Source: Deltaproteobacteria bacterium (GTDB taxonomy: Bacteria; Desulfobacterota; Syntrophia; Syntrophales; UBA5619). Taken from it: a DNA stretch of 26,796 nt. The notes under the pieces are model-generated. The model made no database searches. It saw nothing but the letters and a program-made list of their open reading frames with translations, and had not been told where the DNA came from. The stretch is taken from positions 1-26,796 of the forward strand of contig JAPLJW010000073.1 in NCBI GenBank assembly GCA_026388365.1. Direction: 5' to 3'. Positions within the stretch are counted from its first letter, which is position 1. Every line of letters starts with the position of its first letter. Below are positions 16,556-23,563 of the stretch, one piece after another. The translations under genes and the position numbers were made by a program.

Positions 16556-16748
16556 CAGACTGCTGAAAAACGCCCATCTGCGGCGTTTCCCGCATCCTTC
16601 GCCGTTCGACGTATTCCGGGGACACGTTCCGATCCCTTTGGGCTTCCGGAACAAGCCCCCTCCCCCGGCGCCTCACGGCTCAGGATTTCGGGGGCATAGC
16701 ATCTGGGCATCCCGTATCCGGTGCGGGACAAGCTTTTGAACAGCCTGC
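16556..16748 (+). repeat. Intergenic MITE-like repeat, copy C, with nested GGGGACAC element
   Basis: It starts CAGACTGCTGAAAAACGCCC and ends GCTTTTGAACAGCCTGC, so its ends match copies A and B, but the interior has been replaced. It holds CCGGGGACACGTTCCGATCC (16617-16636), the same word as at 9732. This looks like a nested insertion or a recombinant element. It separates binding protein 2 from permease 2. Confidence 0.65.
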
Positions 16749-16777
16749 AAAAGAGCCTTTTTCATCCCTTCGCCGGG

Positions 16778-17785
16778 TTACTTACCGATGATCTGACGCC
16801 ATTTTTCGATCAATCGCTTGTTGTTATTTCCCGACCACTCGGCGTCATAATTGATGAGTTTCACATCGGATGCCTTTGTCGCTCCGGCCGCAACCTCGGC
16901 CTGAGGGTTCAACGGAATCCGGAACCAGGCCTGCAGGAGGTCCTGCGCCCGCTTGGACAACACCCAATCGATGAATTTCTTGCCAAGCTCAGGTTCCGGT
17001 CCGCCTTTAACCAGCGCCACGACGCCAATCTCATACCCGGTTCCCTCGCTCGGGAACGACGCTTGGATCGGATAGCCTTTGGAAGTCCCTTTGGCCAGGA
17101 TATCGTGGGAAAAGGCAATCCCGATGGCGATCTCGCCGAGCCCGGCCTGCGTGATACATGCCGAACCCGACGTGTTGTAATGGTGAATATTGGGCTCTAA
17201 CTTTTTCCAGTAATCAAACGCCTTATCCTCTCCCATCAGTTGGACCAGGGTTGCCAGAGTGGTGTAGGCCGTTCCCGACGTATAAGGGTAGGCAATGGAA
17301 ATATTGGCTTTAAACTCGGGCCTGATCAGATCCTGCCAGGAGGTCGGGAAGGGCAGTTTGTTTTTGGCAAACCAGTTGGTGTTGTTCCCGAAACCGATCG
17401 CCCCAAAGTAAAAACCGCTCCAGTTGTCCTGGGGATCCTTCAGCGTTCCCTTCAAAAAGGAAGCGCCGACGGGCGATGGATATGGGGTCAGCAGGCCTTC
17501 TTTCCGGCCCGCGGTGAATTCGTCGCTGGACCCGCCGAACCAGACGCTCACCTGGGGGTTCTTCGCCTCCGCCTTGAGCCGGGTCAGGACTTCGCCCGCC
17601 GACAACCGAACCCACTCCACCTTGATGCCGGTATCTTTGGTAAAAGCCTCCAGATAGATTTTCGCTTCATTCGGATCCAGGGCCGTGTACAGATGGAGCA
17701 CATCGGCAGCCTTCGCCGTGGATTGACCGCCCAAAAGTGATAACAAGATGAATGAAATCGAAATGATCACGCGTAAGCATTTCAT
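16778..17785 (-). CDS. Periplasmic binding protein of AfuA/FbpA-type ABC transporter 2
   Basis: A 335-residue solute-binding protein homologous to the one at 1815. The start is ATG 17785, behind AGGGAGGG, and is followed by a signal peptide with probable cleavage after AKA (residue 26). Family features are VWFGGSSDEF (81-90), YPYTSGTAYTTL (166-177), GTGYEIGVV (248-256) and the tail INYDAEWSGNN. There is no Tyr-Tyr iron motif. H227 and D228 followed by E252 reproduce the HD...E pattern of binding protein 1 with one residue more between. As first gene of the ten-gene - strand operon it ties the transporter to inositol catabolism; a phosphorylated polyol is my inferred ligand. Repeat copy C lies between it and the permease and may lower downstream expression. 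Confidence 0.85.
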   Translation of the reverse strand: MKCLRVIISISFILLSLLGGQSTAKAADVLHLYTALDPNEAKIYLEAFTKDTGIKVEWVRLSAGEVLTRLKAEAKNPQVSVWFGGSSDEFTAGRKEGLLTPYPSPVGASFLKGTLKDPQDNWSGFYFGAIGFGNNTNWFAKNKLPFPTSWQDLIRPEFKANISIAYPYTSGTAYTTLATLVQLMGEDKAFDYWKKLEPNIHHYNTSGSACITQAGLGEIAIGIAFSHDILAKGTSKGYPIQASFPSEGTGYEIGVVALVKGGPEPELGKKFIDWVLSKRAQDLLQAWFRIPLNPQAEVAAGATKASDVKLINYDAEWSGNNNKRLIEKWRQIIGK

Positions 17786-18165
17786 GATTTTCCCTCCCTT
17801 GTGATTTTTCAAAGTCCATGGACCGTCATGGGAATTCCCTTGACCGCACAGCAGGCCGATTCGGCCAACCTGCCCGCAAACGAAGACGATTTCACCGCCT
17901 TCACCCCGTCGAGCCCCCGGCTCATCCATTCTGAATTTGAGATCTTTAGCCCAACTTGAAAATCGGATCCCGAAATCGCGCATTGGAGATTGACATTAGG
18001 AACACTGCCCTGTAACGAAGCGAGGCAGGATGATGATTTTCAAAGGCCTCATTGTTTTTCCGCAGAACGACTGCGCATTCCACGCCGGATGACAGAATGG
18101 TAAATATCGTAGAAAATCAAAATCTTTACATGATCTGCAATGGAAACAAAATGCTGTATTGAACG

Positions 18166-18192
18166 TGTATAGAACCCCTGTAAAAAAGTCAA
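18166..18192 (-). promoter_or_regulatory. Possible promoter of the inositol operon
   Basis: On the - strand TTGACT (18187-18192) and TATACA (18166-18171) are separated by 15 bp. Both boxes have five of six consensus bases, but the spacing is shorter than ideal. It would give a leader of about 370 nt before ATG 17785, which is long. Confidence 0.35.
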
Positions 18193-18268
18193 CCGGTATT
18201 TTGATTTATGGTTTTGCCGAATGGGCTTGGTTTTTTAGGGCTGGTTGCCGGTTGTCCTGAATCTTTTC

Positions 18269-18297
18269 TTGACACATCGGAATACTTGCCGCATATT
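18269..18297 (+). promoter_or_regulatory. Probable sigma70 promoter of the HAD-SDR-ThDP-MFS operon
   Basis: TTGACA (18269-18274), a 17-bp spacer and CATATT (18292-18297). The HAD start at 18363 is about 60 nt downstream of the expected transcription start. The -35 box is perfect and the -10 box is moderate. Confidence 0.5.
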
Positions 18298-18362
18298 TCC
18301 GGCGCTCGGAAGAAAGCGAATATCAGACAATTGGTATTAGACACAACTGGGGGGAATGGCGC

Positions 18363-18959
18363 TTGAACATTGTATTCGATCTCGGCGGCGTGGTGCTGAC
18401 CTGGAACCCACGGGCGATCGTCGCCGAGGTGTTCGCTGACGAGGCGTCCCGGGCTCTGGTGCTCTCGGAGGTGTTCGGCCACCGCGACTGGGTAGAGCTC
18501 GACCGCGGGACGTTGCCGCTCGAGGCCGCGATCGCGGGCGCGGCTTCACGGACGGGCCTGCCGGAAGCAGACCTGGCGCGAATGTTTCGGCGAGTGCCGT
18601 CGGCCCTGGTCCCGATCCCGCAGATGGTCGACCTGCTCCACCGGCTCAAAGCGCGAGGCCACGCGCTCTACTGCCTGTCGAACCTGCACGCCGGCTCCCT
18701 TGCGCATCTGAAAATCGGGCACACATTCTGGGAGCTCTTCGACGGCGCCGTCATCTCGTGTCTCGTGCATCTGTGCAAGCCGGAGCCGGCGATCTATGCG
18801 CACATGCTCGAGACCTTGAGGCTGAGCGGGCCCGAAACGCTGTTCATCGACGACCTGGAGGCGAATCTGGACGCAGCGAAGCCCTTCGGTCTGCGCACCA
18901 TCCGATTCGTGACCCAGGCGCAGTGCGAGCGGGAGTTGAAAGCGATAGGGTGTATCTAA
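18363..18959 (+). CDS. HAD-superfamily phosphatase (subfamily IA, YihX-like)
   Basis: A 198-residue HAD hydrolase of the type that dephosphorylates sugar phosphates. Motif I is VFDLGGVVLTW with nucleophile D6 (the second Asp is Gly, as in YihX and the epoxide-hydrolase N-domain), motif II is CLSN near residue 105, motif III is the Lys of CKPEPAIY near 139, and motif IV is FIDDLEAN near 163. TTG 18363 is the only start with a ribosome site (GGGGGGAA); an ATG at 18356 is out of frame. Base use is conspicuously GC-rich compared with the SDR gene 17 nt downstream, which hints at transfer. In context it could release inositol or sugar from an imported phosphate ester, but this is inference. Confidence 0.8.
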   Translation: MNIVFDLGGVVLTWNPRAIVAEVFADEASRALVLSEVFGHRDWVELDRGTLPLEAAIAGAASRTGLPEADLARMFRRVPSALVPIPQMVDLLHRLKARGHALYCLSNLHAGSLAHLKIGHTFWELFDGAVISCLVHLCKPEPAIYAHMLETLRLSGPETLFIDDLEANLDAAKPFGLRTIRFVTQAQCERELKAIGCI

Positions 18960-18975
18960 ACGAAGGAGGAACTCC

Positions 18976-19812
18976 ATGTACTCAGACCTGAAGGGAAAAA
19001 CAGCGATTGTTACCGGTTCCGGAAAAAAGACCGGCATTGGTTATGGCATAGCCGACAGGCTGGCCTCTTGCGGTTGCCATGTCATCATTGCCGACCTGGG
19101 AAAGACGCCCCCCCCCGAAGAACCTTTGAAGACGGCAACGGGCGAAGAAATGGATATGATCGCCGCCGAACTGGCGCAGACTTACGGTGTCAGGACACTC
19201 GCCGTGACCGTCGATGTTACGGACAACCTGGCCATCGGCGGCATGATGGAGAAGATCAAAGGATGTTTCGATCGCATCGATGTTCTTTGTAACAATGCCG
19301 GCGCCTCCTTCGGCGTCCCGAATACGGTCCTGAGTTACGATGAAGCGGCCTGGATCAGGACCGTGGAGGTGAATCTTTTTTCCGTCTTTCGCATGTCGCG
19401 GGCCGTCATTCCCATGATGATGGGCAAGCCCGCAGCCATTATCAACACGGCATCCCGGGCCGGCAAGGTTCCCCCCATCTTCAACAGCGCCTATGCTGTG
19501 GCCAAGGCCGGGGTGATCATGCTGACCAAGACCATGGCCAAAGAACTGGGCGGCGCCGGCATCCGCGTCAATGCCATCTGTCCGGGACAGATCGGAACGG
19601 ATCTGGAGCAGTGGCGCTTCGGCCTGGAGGCGGCCTTTTTCAACACGACCGTTGAAGAGCGGGAACAGGAGATGTGCAAGACGATTCCGCTGGGGCATAT
19701 CGGTCTGCCCCGCGACGCCGCCGATCTGGTTGCCTTCCTGGCATCCGAGGCGTCGAGATATATCACGGGACAGGCGATCAACCTCGACGGCGGCCAGTGC
19801 ATGGAACTTTAA
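18976..19812 (+). CDS. SDR-family NAD(P)-dependent oxidoreductase
   Basis: A 278-residue classical short-chain dehydrogenase. The start ATG 18976 follows AAGGAGGA. The cofactor motif is TGSGKKTGIGYG (13-24), with two extra residues compared with the standard TGxxxGxG. NNAGA (106-110) is conserved, and the catalytic set is S160 and YAVAK (Y173, K177). The C-terminus ends ITGQAINLDGGQCMEL, the usual FabG-like end. It probably oxidises or reduces a hydroxyl/keto group of a small polyol or hydroxy acid. The ThDP enzyme follows after 31 nt, so the two may act in sequence, for instance dehydrogenation to an acyloin or ketone before cleavage. The substrate is unknown. Confidence 0.85.
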   Translation: MYSDLKGKTAIVTGSGKKTGIGYGIADRLASCGCHVIIADLGKTPPPEEPLKTATGEEMDMIAAELAQTYGVRTLAVTVDVTDNLAIGGMMEKIKGCFDRIDVLCNNAGASFGVPNTVLSYDEAAWIRTVEVNLFSVFRMSRAVIPMMMGKPAAIINTASRAGKVPPIFNSAYAVAKAGVIMLTKTMAKELGGAGIRVNAICPGQIGTDLEQWRFGLEAAFFNTTVEEREQEMCKTIPLGHIGLPRDAADLVAFLASEASRYITGQAINLDGGQCMEL

Positions 19813-19843
19813 ATATACTGTCTTGACAAAGGAGACCGGCTCT

Positions 19844-21541
19844 ATGGATAAAATCATCGGCGGCAGACTTGCGGCGGAAGCCCTGATCGAACGGGATGTG
19901 GACTACATCTTTTCTCTCAGCGGCGGACACATCACCCCCATTTATCAGTTCCTGGAAAACTCAAAAATTACCATCTTCGATACGCGGCATGAGCAGGCGG
20001 CCGTCTTCATGGCCGAGGCCTGGGCGAGGATGACAAGAAAACCGGCGGTCGCCATGGTCACCGCCGGACCGGGCTTCACCAACGCCCTCTCGGGCATCGC
20101 CAGCGCCAGGCTGTCCAACACCCCGGTGATCCTCATCGCCGGTTGTGTGGGGCTGGAAAGCGTGGAAAAGCTCGATCTTCAGGATATGACCCAGCTTCCC
20201 GTGATTGCGCCCATGGTCAAGAAGGCCTTCGTCTGCCAGGTTGCGGAGAGGATTCCCGAATATATCGACATGGCCTTCCGGGCGGCCATGAGCGGCCGGC
20301 CCGGTCCGGTTTATCTGGAGCTTCCCTGCGACCTTCTGAATGCCACGATCGACCCGGCCAAGGTCAAGAAGATGCATACAAGATTGGAATCCAAGCCCGT
20401 TGACCGGAAAAACACCGCGAAAGTCGTAGACCTCCTCCAGGCGGCGAAAAATCCCGTCGTTATCGCCGGCGGCGGCGCCTGGTATGCCGACGCCGGAGAA
20501 GAACTCATCGCGTTTGTTGAAAAAACGGGAATTCCGGCCTTTACGGCGGGTGCGGGACGGGGCGTCATTCCCGACACCCACCCCCTCTGTTTCGAATCGT
20601 CCCTGGCGATACGCCCCGGTGCGGCCATGCTGGCCCTTCTCAGCACCGATCTGGTCCTTTTTCTCGGCGACAGTCTCAGTCTCTTCTATATCTTTGGAGA
20701 AATCTTCCCGGCCAGCGCCAAATTCGTTCAGGTCGATATCCTGCCGGATGAGATCGGACGGAACCGCACCGTCGATCTGGGCATCGTCAGCGACATCCAG
20801 TCCTTCCTAACAGAATTGAATGGCATCCTGGATGAAAAGGCCGTCGGCGCCACCCTTCGTGAACAGTTCCGGCCCTGGGTGGAGACCCTTCGCGGCGCCG
20901 AAAAAGAGAGCAAAGATCAGGCCAAATCCATGTGGGAATGCAGCACCCTGCCCATTCATCCCATGCGGCTGGCCAAGGAAGTCAACGATTTTATGAATCG
21001 CGAAGACGACATCGTCGTCGCCGACGGCGGGGATACCTCCACCTGGATGGGCATGACCCGGACGGTTCGCAAGGGGGGGACCTACCTGGACTATGGCCTT
21101 TACGGATGTCTCGCGGTGGGGCTTCCCTATGCCATCGCGGCAAAGCTGAAGAATCCGGATCAACGCGTTCTCGCCATCATGGGCGACGGCTCCACCGGTT
21201 TTAATTTTATGGAATACCATACCGCCATCCGCAAGAAAATCCCGATTGTGGCGGTCATCGCCAACGATCAGGCCTGGGGCATGATCATGCACAGCCAGAA
21301 ACTGCGCCTGGGGCACCATATTCCGGAAGGAACGGAACTGGGCTGGGTGGATTATCATAAGATGGTCGAGACCCTCGGCGGTTTCGGAATCTGCGTGGAG
21401 AAGCCCGAGGATATCCGGCCGGCGCTGGAGGCGGCCTTTGCCTCCGGCAAGACGGCCTGCATCAATGTCAAGGTCGATCCCTCGGTCATCAGTCCGGGCA
21501 GCGTGGCCCTCGCCAACCTTGGCGGATACAAGAGCAGTTGA
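19844..21541 (+). CDS. ThDP-dependent lyase/carboligase (benzaldehyde lyase/acetolactate synthase-like)
   Basis: A 565-residue enzyme with the three-domain layout of the acetohydroxyacid synthase family. ATG 19844 follows AAAGGAGA. The cofactor-activating Glu is E50 in FDTRHEQAAVFMAE, and VTAGPGFTNALSGI follows. The ThDP/Mg motif starts at GDGSTGF (about 447) and closes with ANDQAWGM, where ND replaces the usual NN. The end region, QAWGMIMHSQK through CINVKVDP, resembles what I recall of benzaldehyde lyase more than true acetolactate synthase, and no regulatory subunit gene is adjacent. It would cleave or form an alpha-hydroxyketone bond. IolD also belongs to this superfamily, but I see no specific IolD features. 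Context suggests a C-C cleavage step for a keto-sugar. Confidence 0.8.
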   Translation: MDKIIGGRLAAEALIERDVDYIFSLSGGHITPIYQFLENSKITIFDTRHEQAAVFMAEAWARMTRKPAVAMVTAGPGFTNALSGIASARLSNTPVILIAGCVGLESVEKLDLQDMTQLPVIAPMVKKAFVCQVAERIPEYIDMAFRAAMSGRPGPVYLELPCDLLNATIDPAKVKKMHTRLESKPVDRKNTAKVVDLLQAAKNPVVIAGGGAWYADAGEELIAFVEKTGIPAFTAGAGRGVIPDTHPLCFESSLAIRPGAAMLALLSTDLVLFLGDSLSLFYIFGEIFPASAKFVQVDILPDEIGRNRTVDLGIVSDIQSFLTELNGILDEKAVGATLREQFRPWVETLRGAEKESKDQAKSMWECSTLPIHPMRLAKEVNDFMNREDDIVVADGGDTSTWMGMTRTVRKGGTYLDYGLYGCLAVGLPYAIAAKLKNPDQRVLAIMGDGSTGFNFMEYHTAIRKKIPIVAVIANDQAWGMIMHSQKLRLGHHIPEGTELGWVDYHKMVETLGGFGICVEKPEDIRPALEAAFASGKTACINVKVDPSVISPGSVALANLGGYKSS

Positions 21542-21568
21542 GGGATCGATTTTTTACATCGCCATTTA

Positions 21569-21640
21569 TCGGGGACATGTGGGGACACCTTGCGGCAGGG
21601 TGTCCCCATGCCCGAAGGCATCGGAACGTGTCCCCGGAAT
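21569..21640. repeat. GGGGACAC intergenic repeat with nested hairpins
   Basis: GGGGACACC (21581-21589) pairs with GGTGTCCCC (21599-21607) around a 9-nt loop. An outer CGGGGACA (21570-21577) pairs with TGTCCCCG (21629-21636). The right part, CATCGGAACGTGTCCCCGG, is the inverted form of the repeat at 9732 and 16617. It lies between the ThDP and MFS genes, just before the ribosome site of the latter. There is no U-run, so it is not a standard terminator. Confidence 0.7.
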
Positions 21641-21652
21641 AAAGGAGACCCC

Positions 21653-22951
21653 ATGAATGAGGCGGCTGCACCCAAGGAATACAGGCTGTCCAAACGCAGT
21701 TCCTATTATATCTTCACCCTGCTGTTTCTGCTCTATTTCTTCGATTACGTCGATCGGATGATCGTGACATCCCTTTTCCCCTTCATTCAAAAGGAATGGG
21801 GGCTTACGGACACCCAGTCCGGCATGCTCGTGTCGGTGGTCTATTGGTCCATCGTCGCCTTCGTCTTTCCCGTCTCGATTCTCGTGGACCGCTGGAGCCG
21901 AAAAAAAACCATCGGCATCATGGCCCTTCTCTGGACGGCCGCTACGGCCGCCTGCGCCTTCACCAAGAGCTTCCCCCAGTTGCTTATGGCCCGCTCCGGC
22001 ATCGGCATCGGGGAGGCCGGGTATGCCCCCGCCGGCACAGCCATGCTCTCGGGTCTGTTTCCCCCGGAAAAACGTTCCCGCATGCTGGGTCTCTGGAATA
22101 TCTCCATTCCTCTCGGCATCGCGGTCGGCATCGGTGTCGGCGGCTTCGTGGCCCAACATTGGGGATGGCGGCATGCCTTCGGCCTGGTGGCCCTTCCTGG
22201 GGCGATTGTCGCCATCCTTTTTTTCTTCGTCAAGGACTATAAGACGGTGGAGCTGGTCAAAACGGTGGATTCCTGCGATACCGGCCGGAGCCGGGTCAAG
22301 ATGAGCAAGATGGATATCTTTCGCAGGTTCATCCATGTTCCCTCCCTGATTCTGACCAATGTCGGGTTTATCGGGTGCATCTTCGCCAACAATGCCATCA
22401 TCACCTGGCTCCCCACCTATTTTCACCGCGTGGAAGGCATCCCCATAAGCGAGGCGGGCATGAAAACGGGGCTGCTCATGCTGCTGGCCATCGTCGGCCT
22501 CCCCTTGGGGGGATGGTTGGCCGACATGTGGTTTAAGAAGCGGGTGAGCGCACGACTGCTGTTTCCTGCGATTACGACAGTCCTGAACGCCATCGTCCTG
22601 TTTGCCGCTTTTTCCTTCCTTGAGGGAAAGTCACAGTACATGATGCTTCTGCTCATGGGGGTATTGGCCAGCGCGTTTGCCCCGGCGGCCATCACCGTCA
22701 CCCAGGAGGTGGTCCACCCCGGACTTCGGGCTATTTCCTACTCCATCTGCGTCGTCGTTCAGAATCTCTTCGGGGCGTCCATGGCCCCGATCGTGATCGG
22801 GGCGATTTCCGATGCCTACGGCATCAAATCGGCTATGTCCATCCTGCCCGCTTTCCTTCTGATCTCGGCCCTGCTGTTCTTTGCCGGATCCTTCTTCTAC
22901 GAAAAGGATCTGAACAAAGTGGAAAAGATCACCCTGGAATGCGAGGATTGA
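21653..22951 (+). CDS. MFS transporter
   Basis: A 432-residue major facilitator with about 12 hydrophobic segments. The start is ATG 21653, behind AAAGGAGA; the longer in-frame N-terminus is repeat-derived. Typical features are DYVDRM in the first helix, the loop 2-3 motif DRWSRKKT, GIGEAGYAPAGTA in helix 4-5 and GGWLADMWFKKR in the matching loop of the second half. The layout recalls anion/sugar-acid symporters of the hexuronate or ACS type, but I cannot fix the substrate. As last gene of the divergent operon it may import a related sugar acid or export an end product. Confidence 0.85.
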   Translation: MNEAAAPKEYRLSKRSSYYIFTLLFLLYFFDYVDRMIVTSLFPFIQKEWGLTDTQSGMLVSVVYWSIVAFVFPVSILVDRWSRKKTIGIMALLWTAATAACAFTKSFPQLLMARSGIGIGEAGYAPAGTAMLSGLFPPEKRSRMLGLWNISIPLGIAVGIGVGGFVAQHWGWRHAFGLVALPGAIVAILFFFVKDYKTVELVKTVDSCDTGRSRVKMSKMDIFRRFIHVPSLILTNVGFIGCIFANNAIITWLPTYFHRVEGIPISEAGMKTGLLMLLAIVGLPLGGWLADMWFKKRVSARLLFPAITTVLNAIVLFAAFSFLEGKSQYMMLLLMGVLASAFAPAAITVTQEVVHPGLRAISYSICVVVQNLFGASMAPIVIGAISDAYGIKSAMSILPAFLLISALLFFAGSFFYEKDLNKVEKITLECED

Positions 22952-22965
22952 CGCAAGCGGATTGA

Positions 22966-23247
22966 CAGAGAGCTGTTCTGATCATCGGCTTCATCGAAGA
23001 CCCGTTGGTGATCAGACCGGGCATCGGGATCAAGCTCCCCAATGCGGCCCGGCATCCGCTGGGATGTCAACTGATGGGTGAGGGCGATGATCTGTCAATG
23101 GTGCAGAAGGTCCTGGGACACCGGCGGCAGGAGATGACCCGCAGGTATGCAAGACGAACGGCAAAACATGTCGGCAATATCCTTGCGGACCGCAGGTGGG
23201 TGGTTCAGTTGGACGATATAAGGGAAAAAAAATTAGTGACCGAATAG
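22966..23247 (+). pseudogene. Remnants of an IS91-like transposase and a tyrosine integrase
   Basis: Translation in one frame gives IIGFIEDPLVIR (22981-23016), which looks like the conserved tail of IS91-type transposases. It then passes into HPLGCQL...MVQKVLGHRRQEMTRRYAR, the C-terminal box of tyrosine recombinases (LGH...T.RYA). The normal LRHTFAT motif is degraded to HPLGCQL, and the N-terminal catalytic part is absent. It is non-functional debris marking an old mobile-element insertion at the edge of the accessory zone. Confidence 0.6.
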
Positions 23248-23255
23248 TGACCGAA
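23234..23255 (+). repeat. 11-bp perfect tandem repeat
   Basis: TAGTGACCGAA occurs at 23234-23244 and immediately again at 23245-23255, spanning the stop codon of the integrase remnant. Confidence 0.8.
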
Positions 23256-23495
23256 ATCTAAGGTAACAATCCTAACAATAGCGGCGGCATCCATCAAATT
23301 CTCAACATAACTTACTGCATCTCTTACGCTTTCAAATATTCATGTTTTCCGGATACCCCTAAAAATACCCCCATATTTTGACCTCTCCTGCTTTCAATCT
23401 GACATTTATTTCTCAAAATATCAATCCAACAATGCTTTTTTTGCAAATAGAAAGGTGAAGAGCACACATCCTAAGCAACCTGCCCTAAAAAACAT
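23256..23495. other. AT-rich non-coding spacer
   Basis: From the integrase remnant to the AbiE promoter I see no ORF, hairpin with U-run or repeat of note. The base composition is far more AT-rich than the catabolic locus, marking the transition into accessory DNA. Confidence 0.5.
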
Positions 23496-23524
23496 TTGAC
23501 AAAATCTTTATGTTTTACTATTTT
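23496..23524 (+). promoter_or_regulatory. Promoter of the AbiEi/AbiEii pair
   Basis: TTGACA (23496-23501), a 17-bp spacer and TATTTT (23519-23524). The in-frame ATG at 23510 lies inside this promoter, so transcripts from it would start downstream of that codon. This supports GTG 23564 as the antitoxin start. Confidence 0.5.
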
Positions 23525-23563
23525 CCACGTAACTCCTCTGACAAGGAAGGAACGAACAATATA

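Larger units (their letters stand above)
17786..18362. other. 577-bp divergent intergenic control region
   Basis: This region separates the two divergent operons and holds no credible gene. It is clearly more AT-rich than its surroundings from about 18040 to 18330. It contains a candidate promoter on each strand (see the separate entries) and a small hairpin, CGCAG-AACGA-CTGCG, near 18062-18076. I see no clear long operator palindrome and no riboswitch fold. Any regulator of the inositol genes would be expected to bind here. Confidence 0.6.

Noticed and set aside
19844..21541. Calling the ThDP enzyme IolD
   Set aside because: Superfamily and context fit, but no specific IolD signature is seen, IolE and IolB are absent, and the C-terminal part looks more like benzaldehyde lyase.
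23510..23563. ATG 23510 as start of the AbiEi antitoxin
   Set aside because: It lies between the -35 and -10 boxes of the likely promoter and has no ribosome site.
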